20,510 nucleotides of DNA from a virus. Below the pieces are notes generated by a model. It ran no database searches. It was not told the DNA's origin and worked only from the letters and a program-made list of their open reading frames with translations. The position numbers and the translations under genes were made by a program. Shown in pieces: positions 1 through 8,006 of the stretch (position 1 is the first letter of the stretch; the number at the start of each line of letters is the position of its first letter). The stretch covers positions 1 to 20,510 of the IMG/VR virus record IMGVR_UViG_3300006928_000142; one strand, written 5' to 3'.

Positions 1-6
1 AATAAA

Positions 7-2352
7 ATGCTAGAAGTCGCAAAAAGATGGGCTCATGTTATTTCATCAAGAGAATTTACTAAAATTTTAAATGGTGTAGAATCTAATACAACCGATGAAG
101 AACTAGAAGAATATAGAAGGCAGGGAGTGGATATAAAGTGGGAAGGTCTTAATTCACCTGAAGATATTATTGCACTTATGAAAAAAGGAGAAGATACACC
201 TTGGCAGATAATCTTGGCTAATTTTTTGGCACGTAGTATTGTAGATAAAAGTAGACCAGACCATATATCATATAACTACGAATTATTTTACCCATTATCT
301 GTGTTTGATGAATTTTCAAAAATGGATGAACTGTTAGATGAAATTAAATCTGAATCTCTAGATAAATTAAAAAAATTTATGGTTAAAAACACATATGATT
401 TTTCCTTTGACGTAGAGGACTTTGAAAAAGATTTAACATTTAATAATAACTTCAGTGATGGGGATGACTTAAATAAATTTTTAAACGTCTGCCATGTTAT
501 AGAACTAGTTAATGAACACGATAATAAAAAACTAAAAGGTTTAGATGCAGTAAATAAATTAGCATCAGAAATCGCAGAGGAGGTTTTAGAACAACTTTCT
601 GGTGGTAAAATAATAGTGACACAATCTACTACTAAACAGGTAGATGTAGAGTTAGACGGTAAAAATTTACCATTAAGAATATTAGAGGGGACAAACCCCA
701 TATCTATAAATGACATGGAAGATTTACTAGGTGAGACAGAATACACTAAAGATACAATAAATATGTTAGATGGAAAACAGGATGATGCTAGTATTATTGA
801 AATATTTGATAAAATAACAAGTAAAAAGAAAACCGATAAAGGAATTGCATTCTCGAAAGCGATAGTATATACTAGTACTTCTGAGAAAGATACTGTAGAA
901 CTATCACTAAATATTAACTTAGATTTGTCTAAAAAATCACCAATTCCTGACGCAGCAAAAAGTATGACTAAAACTAGAAAACCTAACATACAAAAATTTA
1001 ATCACGAGTTAAATTTACAAAAATACGCTGAAGTAAATACAGATAATACAGAACCAGCCAAATTATCAGTCGATGAACAGTTACTTAATATTGCTGAAAA
1101 GGCTTTAGACACTTTACAGGATTTTGGAAAAACACATAGAATGTTATCTATAATTAAAGGTAATGATGTTCAGAAAATACTAAGGCAGACCCAAATAAAA
1201 TCTGTTATTAGTATTTTAAATTCTGTTATCAATTCGGCTAGTGATGAGGTAAAGGGACAATATTCTGAAAGATTATCTAATATTACGAATGTTATTGTAA
1301 AAGATGATTTACAATACGATGAATTAATAACTGTTATAGAACCAATGTATACTTTAATAACTGATATAACCCAACAATTAGAGCCTAGTGATGATGAATT
1401 AATGCCTGAAACTTCAGATATGTCCGACGAAGAATATGAAGAGTGGGCGGAAAGGAAAAAGAAAGATTTGCAGGAATTGGAAGATGAAGAATCCGATGAA
1501 GAAGAGGGGGTCGTACAAGACGACACATTATCCCCAGAGGTATTTTTAGAACTTGAAGGTGAAATAAAAGACCCTGATGATATTGGTACCATAGCCCATT
1601 TACGTAAAATTACTCAATCAGATAATGTAGACGATGTATATAGAGAGAAATTAGATTTTCTTAACGAATTTGGAAGAAGCGAAGACAATATTAATGCCAT
1701 AAAAAGTTTAACAGATGAAAAAGAGAAACTAAAAGGGGATGATGAGAAGAAGGTACAACTATTAAATGTTAATGCCGAATATAATCTACGTACTATCTTA
1801 CAACAATTAATGCAGGTTGACGAAGAGGCCAGTGTTCCGTTTATAAACAGCCTAATTACAAAAGCAAAAAAATCAATCAGTAGTTTTAAAAAGACGAAGG
1901 GTATAGAAAGTACAATGGGTAGTAGTTATAAGTTACTAAAGGGCTATAATATTAAACAAATGGTTATTGATATTCTTACACGTTCAAGTGGTTTTAATAC
2001 CGTAGATATTGCGGACTTATCAGGCACAATAAAACTCACTTTTATATTTAATAAATCATATGGGAGTCAACAAAGGTTTGGTAACAAACTTAAGTCCTTT
2101 ACTAAATTACAATACTCGCAGAAAAAACGAGTTGAATCGACAAGCGGTAAAGTTGATTTTACTGTGGTCCCTCTACACGGTAAAAACTATACAATGAGAA
2201 GTGTATTAACGCAGCAAGATACTGCTAGGGTTTCTGTTGGAGATAAGAGAAAAGGTGAAATATATGACTTCTTTAAGGTAAGGATTTATAATGAACTTTA
2301 CTCTAACATTAACGAGTTAGATAGATTACTTAAGCGGGTGGAAGCAGAATGA
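7..2352 (+). CDS. Unrecognised acidic 781-residue protein in the head-side position
   Basis: I do not recognise this protein. It lies just upstream of the head-tail adaptor, where capsid or capsid-associated genes usually sit, so a virion or head-assembly role is an inference from position only. It is predicted soluble and largely helical in the first 600 residues, rich in Asp, Glu and Lys. A very acidic, probably disordered stretch spans about residues 461-505 (includes SDEEYEEW and EESDEEE). The C-terminal 150 residues look different: mixed alpha/beta and basic (for example SKKRVES-like and GDKRKGE segments). No catalytic motif, signal peptide or membrane segment is visible. The ATG at 7 is the first start in the window. 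The in-frame codons before it (AAT AAA) are open, so a longer 5' end is possible, but the TAA at 3-5 in another frame may be the stop of a preceding gene, which would fit the compact layout. Its end overlaps the next gene as ATGA. Confidence 0.8.
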   Translation: MLEVAKRWAHVISSREFTKILNGVESNTTDEELEEYRRQGVDIKWEGLNSPEDIIALMKKGEDTPWQIILANFLARSIVDKSRPDHISYNYELFYPLSVFDEFSKMDELLDEIKSESLDKLKKFMVKNTYDFSFDVEDFEKDLTFNNNFSDGDDLNKFLNVCHVIELVNEHDNKKLKGLDAVNKLASEIAEEVLEQLSGGKIIVTQSTTKQVDVELDGKNLPLRILEGTNPISINDMEDLLGETEYTKDTINMLDGKQDDASIIEIFDKITSKKKTDKGIAFSKAIVYTSTSEKDTVELSLNINLDLSKKSPIPDAAKSMTKTRKPNIQKFNHELNLQKYAEVNTDNTEPAKLSVDEQLLNIAEKALDTLQDFGKTHRMLSIIKGNDVQKILRQTQIKSVISILNSVINSASDEVKGQYSERLSNITNVIVKDDLQYDELITVIEPMYTLITDITQQLEPSDDELMPETSDMSDEEYEEWAERKKKDLQELEDEESDEEEGVVQDDTLSPEVFLELEGEIKDPDDIGTIAHLRKITQSDNVDDVYREKLDFLNEFGRSEDNINAIKSLTDEKEKLKGDDEKKVQLLNVNAEYNLRTILQQLMQVDEEASVPFINSLITKAKKSISSFKKTKGIESTMGSSYKLLKGYNIKQMVIDILTRSSGFNTVDIADLSGTIKLTFIFNKSYGSQQRFGNKLKSFTKLQYSQKKRVESTSGKVDFTVVPLHGKNYTMRSVLTQQDTARVSVGDKRKGEIYDFFKVRIYNELYSNINELDRLLKRVEAE

Positions 2353-3437
2353 TACACAGACCTTCAGATACATCAATAAATCAAGCGGACTACGCAAACG
2401 GTATAGGTTACTATACCGACGTGGCAAGAATTGCTAATTTACTCAGTGTTCCAGAATTCGATGATTCATCATATCCGACAGAAGGTCATGTGGGTGAACT
2501 AATTCGCTATGCAGAAGATTATATTGACGAATATACAAAAGATTCATGGCGACCAATTTTAATCGAAAACGAATACCATGATTTTGATTATGATATGTTT
2601 AGAATGAATAGGGCTAGCATGTATAATAAGTATACAGATTATGTAGGGTATATCCGACTCAATGCAGAAAATCTTCGTAAAATAGTTAGGCTTGCTGTAT
2701 GGCGTGGTAATCAGTGGGAAGAACTTGCTGGTGCTACTTCTTCTGTAACAATTACTGACCATACTAATATTACAAATGTTGTTTTACGTTTACCTAATAG
2801 CGGAACTACTTTTACACTAACTCCCGGAACTACGGTTAGTACATTCAATACTACTTATGGTAATCGCACCGCTGCATATGAGTTAGCATATCTAATTAAC
2901 GAACAGTTACCTGTTATGACTAATGGGTTTACCGGGTCAAGTGGGAGGAAGGCTATAACATCAGGTTCAGATTCTATTAGTGATTTCTTTTATGCTACTG
3001 TGGAGCAGGACAATAAGATAGTAATCTCATCTACGCTACTGGGCGATGATGGTAAAAACTGCACACTTACTGTAAGTGGTAGTGGGGTTTCAAGGGAAGA
3101 TTTTTCAGATACCGAGGCCCGGGGCCGTGAGCAGGACTGGTGGGATATTCGTAATGATGGTGCTATATTTTTCCGAACTAACTACCCATATAATCAAAAA
3201 CACTCTATTCGTGTTACATATCTTACAGGAGGGGCGTCAGTCCCTGCTATTATTACTGAGGCCGCTACCAAAATTGTAGCATGTGAACTTATGGCCGAAG
3301 ACGATTCAACGCTTTTACTTGGTGAGAACGGTGAGGCCGGACTTGCTTTAACAGATAAATATACTAAGTATAAGGAAGAAATTGATAAAATTCTCGGTAT
3401 GAAAAAGCGCCTTATTTATTTCTTGGATAGTGATTAA
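2349..3437 (+). CDS. Putative head-tail adaptor (connector) protein with an inserted beta domain
   Basis: The N-terminal 70 residues (ARIANLLSVPEF... GELIRYAEDYIDEYTKDSW) have the helical pattern of head-tail connector or adaptor proteins of the HK97 gp6 / SPP1 gp15 type, which form a ring under the portal. The C-terminal part, about residues 298-350 (VPAIITEAATKIVACELM... then a Lys-rich helix), resembles the closing helices of that family. Between them, about residues 128-265 are Thr/Ser/Gly-rich and beta-like, so the protein is about three times the length of a minimal adaptor. The start overlaps the previous stop as ATGA, with GGTGG about 8 bases upstream as a possible ribosome-binding site. 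The following gene starts one base after its stop. The family call rests on my pattern recognition plus gene order. A general structural neck protein is the alternative. Confidence 0.6.
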   Translation: MIHRPSDTSINQADYANGIGYYTDVARIANLLSVPEFDDSSYPTEGHVGELIRYAEDYIDEYTKDSWRPILIENEYHDFDYDMFRMNRASMYNKYTDYVGYIRLNAENLRKIVRLAVWRGNQWEELAGATSSVTITDHTNITNVVLRLPNSGTTFTLTPGTTVSTFNTTYGNRTAAYELAYLINEQLPVMTNGFTGSSGRKAITSGSDSISDFFYATVEQDNKIVISSTLLGDDGKNCTLTVSGSGVSREDFSDTEARGREQDWWDIRNDGAIFFRTNYPYNQKHSIRVTYLTGGASVPAIITEAATKIVACELMAEDDSTLLLGENGEAGLALTDKYTKYKEEIDKILGMKKRLIYFLDSD

Positions 3438-3438
3438 T

Positions 3439-4167
3439 ATGTGGTATGATATAATTAAACAGGATAATGAGTTTTTTCTTGGTATAGAAACCTATGGTCC
3501 AGAAGTTAGCATGGCTATTTCTAATTATTCTATGGGGCTTACAGATACATTAGGTTTACGACTTATAATTGATACTCCTACAGCAAAACGTTTTAGGAAA
3601 AAAAATAGAAAAAAACTTATAGATGGTATATTTACTAAAATATATTCCGATATAATTAAAAATCATATGGAACTTGGAGAACCTATTGCTAAAGATAAGT
3701 TTTACGAATTAGTTGCGGATGAAGCAAAAAAATATACTATAACGATGGAAATTTTAACCAAGAATAAAATTAGTAAGAAAGTAACTAATTTATACGTTTT
3801 AACATCAAGTGGAAAAATTGGAAGAAAATACCAACATTATTACAAATATGCGCGTAAAGTGAGCCCCCGACCAGTTCAAGATTTAATATCAAGGGGATAT
3901 ATTGAATCTATTTCTGCCACAAATTTAGCACCAAGAGGAAATGACCCGGACGGCAGCAGGCGAACCAATACACATAGTCCTGACACAGCATATGGTTCGA
4001 AAGGAAGGGCAGTCCGAACATTAAGTAGAGATTACGAAAATAGTTTTATTAAAAAAAGAGAAGTTCCTCCTGATTTATATTTAGATAAACTACGTCCGTA
4101 TATGGCAAGACCAACAGTTTCACGCGATAGAAGCCACCCCCCTAAACCATTTAGAGGGCGACGATAA
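3439..4167 (+). CDS. Unknown basic protein at the head-tail interface
   Basis: This is a 242-residue protein of unknown function, predicted soluble. The first half contains a Lys/Arg-rich helix (AKRFRKKNRKKLIDGI) followed by further helices, faintly like the HK97 gp10 family of head-tail joining proteins, whose core is a basic helix. That similarity is weak. The last 70 residues are Pro/Arg/Ser-rich, strongly basic and probably disordered (ending PPKPFRGRR), which could bind DNA or anchor in the neck. I chose the ATG at 3439, one base after the adaptor stop, over an in-frame GTG at 3430 that overlaps the adaptor. No clear Shine-Dalgarno sequence precedes either one. It ends in a TAATG overlap with the next gene. 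Position between adaptor and terminator supports a neck or head-completion role. Confidence 0.7.
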   Translation: MWYDIIKQDNEFFLGIETYGPEVSMAISNYSMGLTDTLGLRLIIDTPTAKRFRKKNRKKLIDGIFTKIYSDIIKNHMELGEPIAKDKFYELVADEAKKYTITMEILTKNKISKKVTNLYVLTSSGKIGRKYQHYYKYARKVSPRPVQDLISRGYIESISATNLAPRGNDPDGSRRTNTHSPDTAYGSKGRAVRTLSRDYENSFIKKREVPPDLYLDKLRPYMARPTVSRDRSHPPKPFRGRR

Positions 4168-4373
4168 TGTTTGATAAGATTTTAAAGAAACTACAAACCT
4201 TACAAGAAAAAATACCTAATGTAGTAGAAACTACTAAGTCGCAGGCAGAAGAAGTAGAAAATATGAGCGAAGAACTTCTTGGGGTTAGAATGTCAGAAGA
4301 ACTTACTGCTAAGTTTATAAAGGAAGAAATAAATAATAAAATTACTCAGGAATTAAAAAAGGTGTTTGAGTAA
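4167..4373 (+). CDS. Small helical protein, 68 residues, unknown
   Basis: The gene is joined to both neighbours by TAATG overlaps, with GAGGGCGA upstream as a possible ribosome-binding site, so it is very likely translated despite its size. The protein is almost all charged helix (MFDKILKKLQTLQEK... then VENMSEELLGVRMSEEL), compatible with a short coiled coil. No family is recognisable. Its place between neck proteins and the terminator suggests a small structural or assembly-chaperone role, which is inference only. Confidence 0.65.
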   Translation: MFDKILKKLQTLQEKIPNVVETTKSQAEEVENMSEELLGVRMSEELTAKFIKEEINNKITQELKKVFE

Positions 4374-5014
4374 TGGCAGTAACAGAAGACGAAACAACAT
4401 CACTTATTACAATCCTTAGTGATAACTGGGCTGCTGCTTGTACTGCTTTAGATACTACAAACGGTAATGGACAAATAGCAGACATACACGCAGTAACTCC
4501 ACAAATACTAGATATTAGAAATATGAATTCTGGTAAAAATACTGATGCTCAAGGTCGCGCCCGTGGTGGTAATAGGATTAATACTAGTAAGGTAGAAACA
4601 GGAGATAGAACTGCTGGGACTCCCGAACCTATTTATTCTAATGATTTACTTATTATTTCTCAAAGTTCTCAAACTGTAAATTACCCTACGGTATTTTGGG
4701 ATTCCCGTGACGAAATTCATGAAATGGAAATATGGATTCGCACTAGACAGGATGATAGAACACTAACTAATGGAAGTAAGGTTTCCCCTAATTCTGGTAC
4801 ATTTGGTATAGACCGAATCCGAAGCCTTTATATTATAGTTAGGTATATAATCGAATTAAGGCGTAAGGGCTATATCAAAAATGGCTTGTTGTATCAAAAT
4901 ATTAACCACTTAATACTAGGCGGAAGAACAGAAAGTAACGACAAGAGAAATAAATTATTCGGATATAAAGTAAATATAACAATGAGAAGATTAGCACAAG
5001 GCGTCACATGTTAA
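4373..5014 (+). CDS. Putative tail terminator / tail completion protein
   Basis: This 213-residue protein lies immediately before the tail tube gene, the usual slot of the tail terminator (lambda gpU type), which caps the tube and joins it to the head. The N-terminus (SLITILSDNWAAACTAL) reads as the opening helix of such proteins. A Thr/Ser/Gly-rich central part follows, then a helix at about residues 143-165 (IDRIRSLYIIVRYIIELRRKG) and a final strand pair (NKLFGYKVNITMRRL). This helix-then-strand end with a beta strand ending in basic residues is typical of terminator and completion proteins. The start overlaps the previous stop as TAATG, with AGGTG upstream. A 21-base gap (5015-5035), A-rich and holding a weak GGTAAG ribosome-binding site, separates it from the tube gene. 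The call is moderate and depends partly on gene order. Confidence 0.5.
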   Translation: MAVTEDETTSLITILSDNWAAACTALDTTNGNGQIADIHAVTPQILDIRNMNSGKNTDAQGRARGGNRINTSKVETGDRTAGTPEPIYSNDLLIISQSSQTVNYPTVFWDSRDEIHEMEIWIRTRQDDRTLTNGSKVSPNSGTFGIDRIRSLYIIVRYIIELRRKGYIKNGLLYQNINHLILGGRTESNDKRNKLFGYKVNITMRRLAQGVTC

Positions 5015-5035
5015 CAAAAAAAGTAGGTAAGTAAA

Positions 5036-7339
5036 ATGTCAACATCAGAAGTATGGATGGGTTCCGGTCTAACAATGACTATGGCCCCTGAAGCAAAACT
5101 GTTTTTAGGATATATGCCGTATGGCCCAACATTAGGTAGAGCAAGCACAAATAGAGCGCACTTAATTAAGTATAGTTTAGGCTATGCTGTGGATGGAGCA
5201 TCTGTGGTAATTGATAATGCACATGGAGAAGGTAGTAACGCTGTAAAACATTTTACAGATTATTACCATTTAGTTCCTGATTTATATACGGGTTGTACAG
5301 CAGAATTTTATACTAAGAGTGCTTCTGGAGATTCTTACGCATTAGAATTTACTGCTATGGTAGCAGGTAATGATGCTGACGCTATTTACCTTTCTGGTAA
5401 TCTTGCTGATTTTCCAACATTATTCGCTGACGAAAATGCTGCTGTTTCTTCTTCAAGAAAAAGAGGATATATTTGTTTACAACAACATGGGGCAGTAGTT
5501 CCTGCACCTATTAGTTTAGAAACAGTTGCTACTGTTAGTACATTTACAAAAGATATTGAAGAAGTAACTGCTACATCAGGTACAGATTTAACTAAATTAG
5601 CGATTGATGAATTAGTTTATGATACAGCGAATGGTGTTTGTGTTGGTAAAGTGTGGGGTTTTTCTGCTAATAATACTGCATTAGCGGCAAGAGATGCACA
5701 TGATGGTGCTTCCACAGATGATACAGTACACTTTTTGTCTGCTAATTTAGGTACAGTTTCGGGTGCTTCAAGTGCTTCAAATAGTATTGGTACAGTAGTT
5801 ATGCCTACATCTATGACCGGAATTTTAACAGCAGGTGATTTTATTTCAGGTGATTTAAATACTAGAACAAATGCAGCAGTTATTGGTATTGTAATTACTC
5901 TTAGTTCTGATGGTACAACAGTTACGTTTGCACAAACGGCAACTCAATCATTTGGTTCAGGACATGAATTATATTGGGGTAGAGATACTTCTTTCGCTTT
6001 ATCATCCAGTTTAACTTCTATTGCTAGAGTAAGTGCTAGAGTTCTTTCAGATAACTGGTTGGGGTTAGTAGATTCTGCTACTCCATCTACACCAGATGTA
6101 ATGACAGAACAAAAAATGATGGCTATTGGTGGAACTAGAAACGTAACATATCAATACAAAGGTATTGAAACTCCAGCAGCGGCATCATTAGATGCTACAT
6201 TAAATCACGGAACATGGTTACATTATGCTTTGGGGACAACTACTGCTAGTTCTACTGTTGTAGATACTAACCCTGCAACAAATGTTTTCCAAAGAGCAGG
6301 AGCAAACGCATCAACACACGAAGTTCATGCTGGTTATACCGAAAACGCTACTTTAGATTACGACGGAGGCTCACAAAATGGTAAATTCCATAGAGTATTA
6401 AAAGGAACTGCTACTATTTGCCCACCATTAATACCCGGAGAAGCCACTGCTAAAGTAACTTTACCAAGTGTTTCTTCTGGACTTATTCAAAACGCAATCA
6501 CTTATACATTTAGCGAGCGTAATGATAATATTTTACCTTCTTTTGCTTTTGAATTATTAGCAGAAAAGGGTTCAAATGTTGACTCTATACCAATGGTTGA
6601 CCGAGGAACAACTGCAAGACAAGATGCAACTACTTTTGATACGAAAGATAACGTATATGCAGAAATACATCCGGGAGCAACATTAGGTTCATTAACTTTA
6701 ACTGCTTCTGCGGAATCTGCAGTTACTGCTAACATGTCATTTAATGTTAAAACCGTCTTTGATTGTCCTACAGGATATGTTGGAAGGGCCTATGATGCTA
6801 CAAATAATATCACTAAGGGTTCTAACTTACCTAGAGTTCTTAATAACTTCGGACAAAATACTGGAGTCGCTACTGCTTCTAAGCAGGATTTCTTAACCCC
6901 ATATTACTTTAGCGATGGAACTATTAGTTTATTCGGTAGTGAATTTATGCGTGTTACTAGTTTCGATTTAGCCATAGAAAACACCCTAACTGATAAACGT
7001 TTTATCGGCCAACACAATAAGAAAATACAAAGCGCAGTACCCGGACAAAGGACATATACTATTAATATGACTGCTCAACTAACAGACCGAAGGCTATTTG
7101 CAGAACTTAGAAATGAGGATTCTTTCCGTAGTGCTATGAGTAATGCTAATATTCAGTTACTTCTAACCAAAGCAACCGGAGAAAATATTAAACTTCAATT
7201 CGATGATTATATGATTTCTGTTGCTAGTTTCCCCGGACCTACAGATGACCGAGGGCCGCTTGAAGTATCATTTACTATTATGCCTATCCGTAAGGGAACC
7301 GAAATATCCACTAAAACCTCTTGGGTTCTTCAAGGATAA
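5036..7339 (+). CDS. Major tail tube protein with large N-terminal extension
   Basis: Residues about 365-767 read as a siphovirus tail tube subunit. They include a YQYKGIETPAAASLDATL-type opening, a first-half signature (HPGATLGSLTLTASAE then VTANMSFNVKTV), and a second-half signature (DGTISLFG... VTSFDLAIENTLTDKRFIGQ) followed by strands ending in LEVSFTIMPI. Tube subunits polymerise into the hollow tail through which DNA passes. The first 365 residues are extra. They include a beta-rich block (HFTDYYHLVPDLYTGCTA) and two tandem copies of a small beta module at about residues 182-240 and 262-320. The 767-residue length is roughly double that of a usual tube protein, so the extension probably decorates the tail surface. 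Position directly before the frameshifted chaperone and tape measure strongly supports the role. ATG at 5036 is preceded by a weak GGTAAG site. Confidence 0.8.
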   Translation: MSTSEVWMGSGLTMTMAPEAKLFLGYMPYGPTLGRASTNRAHLIKYSLGYAVDGASVVIDNAHGEGSNAVKHFTDYYHLVPDLYTGCTAEFYTKSASGDSYALEFTAMVAGNDADAIYLSGNLADFPTLFADENAAVSSSRKRGYICLQQHGAVVPAPISLETVATVSTFTKDIEEVTATSGTDLTKLAIDELVYDTANGVCVGKVWGFSANNTALAARDAHDGASTDDTVHFLSANLGTVSGASSASNSIGTVVMPTSMTGILTAGDFISGDLNTRTNAAVIGIVITLSSDGTTVTFAQTATQSFGSGHELYWGRDTSFALSSSLTSIARVSARVLSDNWLGLVDSATPSTPDVMTEQKMMAIGGTRNVTYQYKGIETPAAASLDATLNHGTWLHYALGTTTASSTVVDTNPATNVFQRAGANASTHEVHAGYTENATLDYDGGSQNGKFHRVLKGTATICPPLIPGEATAKVTLPSVSSGLIQNAITYTFSERNDNILPSFAFELLAEKGSNVDSIPMVDRGTTARQDATTFDTKDNVYAEIHPGATLGSLTLTASAESAVTANMSFNVKTVFDCPTGYVGRAYDATNNITKGSNLPRVLNNFGQNTGVATASKQDFLTPYYFSDGTISLFGSEFMRVTSFDLAIENTLTDKRFIGQHNKKIQSAVPGQRTYTINMTAQLTDRRLFAELRNEDSFRSAMSNANIQLLLTKATGENIKLQFDDYMISVASFPGPTDDRGPLEVSFTIMPIRKGTEISTKTSWVLQG

Positions 7340-7389
7340 CTGCATAAGGTTTATTAATAAAGGGCGTATTGCTAAGGTTAGTGACAACT
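7340..7389 (+). promoter_or_regulatory. Longest intergenic gap, with a possible archaeal TATA-like box
   Basis: This 50-base gap is the longest non-coding stretch in the window. It holds TTTATTAAT at 7350-7358, which resembles an archaeal TATA box placed about 30-36 bases before the chaperone ATG, so a transcript with a short leader could start near 7380. An AAGG/GTGA pair (7374-7384) may serve for ribosome binding. No hairpin terminator is evident. In AT-rich DNA such a match can arise by chance, so the promoter reading is tentative. Confidence 0.25.
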
Positions 7390-7767
7390 ATGAGTTACAC
7401 AATAGCCACAGATAAAAGCAAGTTGCTAGTTTCACGACAAGCAACGGAGCATTATGTTAGAATCGCTCCCGGTAGCGAAGAGTACCTAAAAATTTGGATT
7501 AAGGAACCAACGTTCCTGCAATTAGAACAGGCGCAAATGAAGTTATTCGACTTCAATGCTGGTTCTCAAGAAGTGAACCTAGACATGGCGGAAGTATACC
7601 GTTACCTTTGGGATGCATTTGTGGAGAAAACTGAACATGCTCTTAGTGCTATGGATGTATTAGGTCTTAATCCCTATATCGGCTCGCAAATCAAGGAGAT
7701 TTTACCAAATCCCTTTGCATTTACAGAGGTGGATGAGGATTTAAAAGTGCCTATCGTCGAGCAATAA
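7390..7767 (+). CDS. Tail assembly chaperone, short form (lambda gpG-like)
   Basis: This 125-residue protein follows the tube gene and precedes the tape measure, the canonical place of the tail assembly chaperone that coats the tape measure during tube polymerisation. The N-terminus has a compact beta-like start (YVRIAPGSEEYLKIWIKEP) followed by helices, as in gpG-type proteins, and no enzymatic motif. I chose ATG 7390 (MSYTIATDK). An upstream in-frame TTG at 7369 is less likely because it lies inside the gap and has no ribosome-binding site. Normal termination at TAA 7765-7767 gives this short form. A slippery heptamer lies 18 bases before the stop and permits the long form described separately. 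The gene looks somewhat richer in G/C at third positions than its neighbours. Confidence 0.8.
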   Translation: MSYTIATDKSKLLVSRQATEHYVRIAPGSEEYLKIWIKEPTFLQLEQAQMKLFDFNAGSQEVNLDMAEVYRYLWDAFVEKTEHALSAMDVLGLNPYIGSQIKEILPNPFAFTEVDEDLKVPIVEQ

Positions 7768-8000
7768 GAACAGGAAAAATAGATAATCCACAAATTGCAT
7801 CGAGGGTAATTATGTATACTTTAGCCAAAGAATTGAATATTCCACCTCATGAGTTAATAAACTATCCTATTAGTTTAGTTACTGATTTAATGACTATTTT
7901 TTCCGAAGTGAAATTATATGAGGCTGATTTAATAGACAAATCTACTAATAAAACTAGTGGAACTACAATGTCTAGTAATGATGGGATAAACTTTGGGTGA
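7390..8000 (+). CDS. Tail assembly chaperone, long frameshifted form (gpGT-like)
   Basis: A -1 shift at 7740-7746 fuses 119 residues of the short form to 84 residues from the other frame, giving 203 residues. The added part begins SAYRRAIRTGKIDNP and continues IASRVIMYTLAKELNIPP, which reads as the usual C-terminal T domain (basic helix, then YxLAKExxxPPxE). The T domain binds the tape measure protein, so a small amount of long form recruits the short form along it. The open part of the -1 frame extends well upstream of the first ATG in that frame (7812), and the coding pattern is conserved-looking across that stretch, which supports fusion rather than an independent gene. A separate start at 7812 behind GAGGGT (7802-7807) is possible but would omit the basic helix. 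The stop at 7998-8000 overlaps the tape measure ribosome-binding site. Confidence 0.8.
7740..7746 (+). promoter_or_regulatory. Programmed -1 ribosomal frameshift site, TTTAAAA
   Basis: The bases T TTA AAA match the X XXY YYZ slippery pattern exactly and in phase with the short chaperone frame: the final T of GAT, then TTA, then AAA. Slipping back one base re-pairs the two tRNAs on TTT and AAA and continues with AGT GCC TAT in the -1 frame. That frame is open from 7737 through 8000, running past the short-form stop. Such sites between the two chaperone frames are a hallmark of siphovirus tail operons. Confidence 0.85.
7757..7803 (+). other. Possible stem-loop downstream of the frameshift site
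   Basis: TCGAGCAA at 7757-7764 can pair with TTGCATCGA at 7795-7803, giving eight base pairs with one bulged A and a loop of about 30 bases. It begins about 10 bases after the slippery heptamer, close to the spacing seen for frameshift-stimulating structures. The long loop makes it weak, and I did not compute its energy. Confidence 0.3.
7996..8000 (+). promoter_or_regulatory. Ribosome-binding site of the tape measure gene, GGTGA
   Basis: GGTGA (within GGGTGATTTT) lies 6 bases before ATG 8007 and matches the 3' end of 16S rRNA well. It contains the stop codon of the long chaperone form, so chaperone and tape measure translation are probably coupled. Confidence 0.7.
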
Positions 8001-8006
8001 TTTTAA

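Noticed and set aside
288-989. Minus-strand open frame of 233 residues inside the first gene
   Set aside because: Ser/Leu/Phe-rich shadow of an acidic coding frame. No ribosome-binding site, and all neighbouring genes run on the + strand.
3430-3438. GTG start at 3430 for the neck protein
   Set aside because: It would overlap the adaptor and adds only three residues. ATG 3439 directly after the adaptor stop is the simpler start.
7369-7389. TTG start at 7369 for the tail chaperone
   Set aside because: Adds seven residues within the intergenic gap without a ribosome-binding site. ATG 7390 fits the family start better.
7221-7415. Plus-strand open frame bridging the tube gene end and the chaperone start
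   Set aside because: Mostly overlaps the well-supported tube C-terminus in another frame and shows no family features.
7812-8000. Independent 62-residue gene starting at ATG 7812
   Set aside because: Its frame is coding upstream to the slippery site and the upstream residues (YRRAIRTGKIDNP) belong to the T domain. The GAGGGT before it is too close for a clear start, although low-level internal initiation cannot be excluded.
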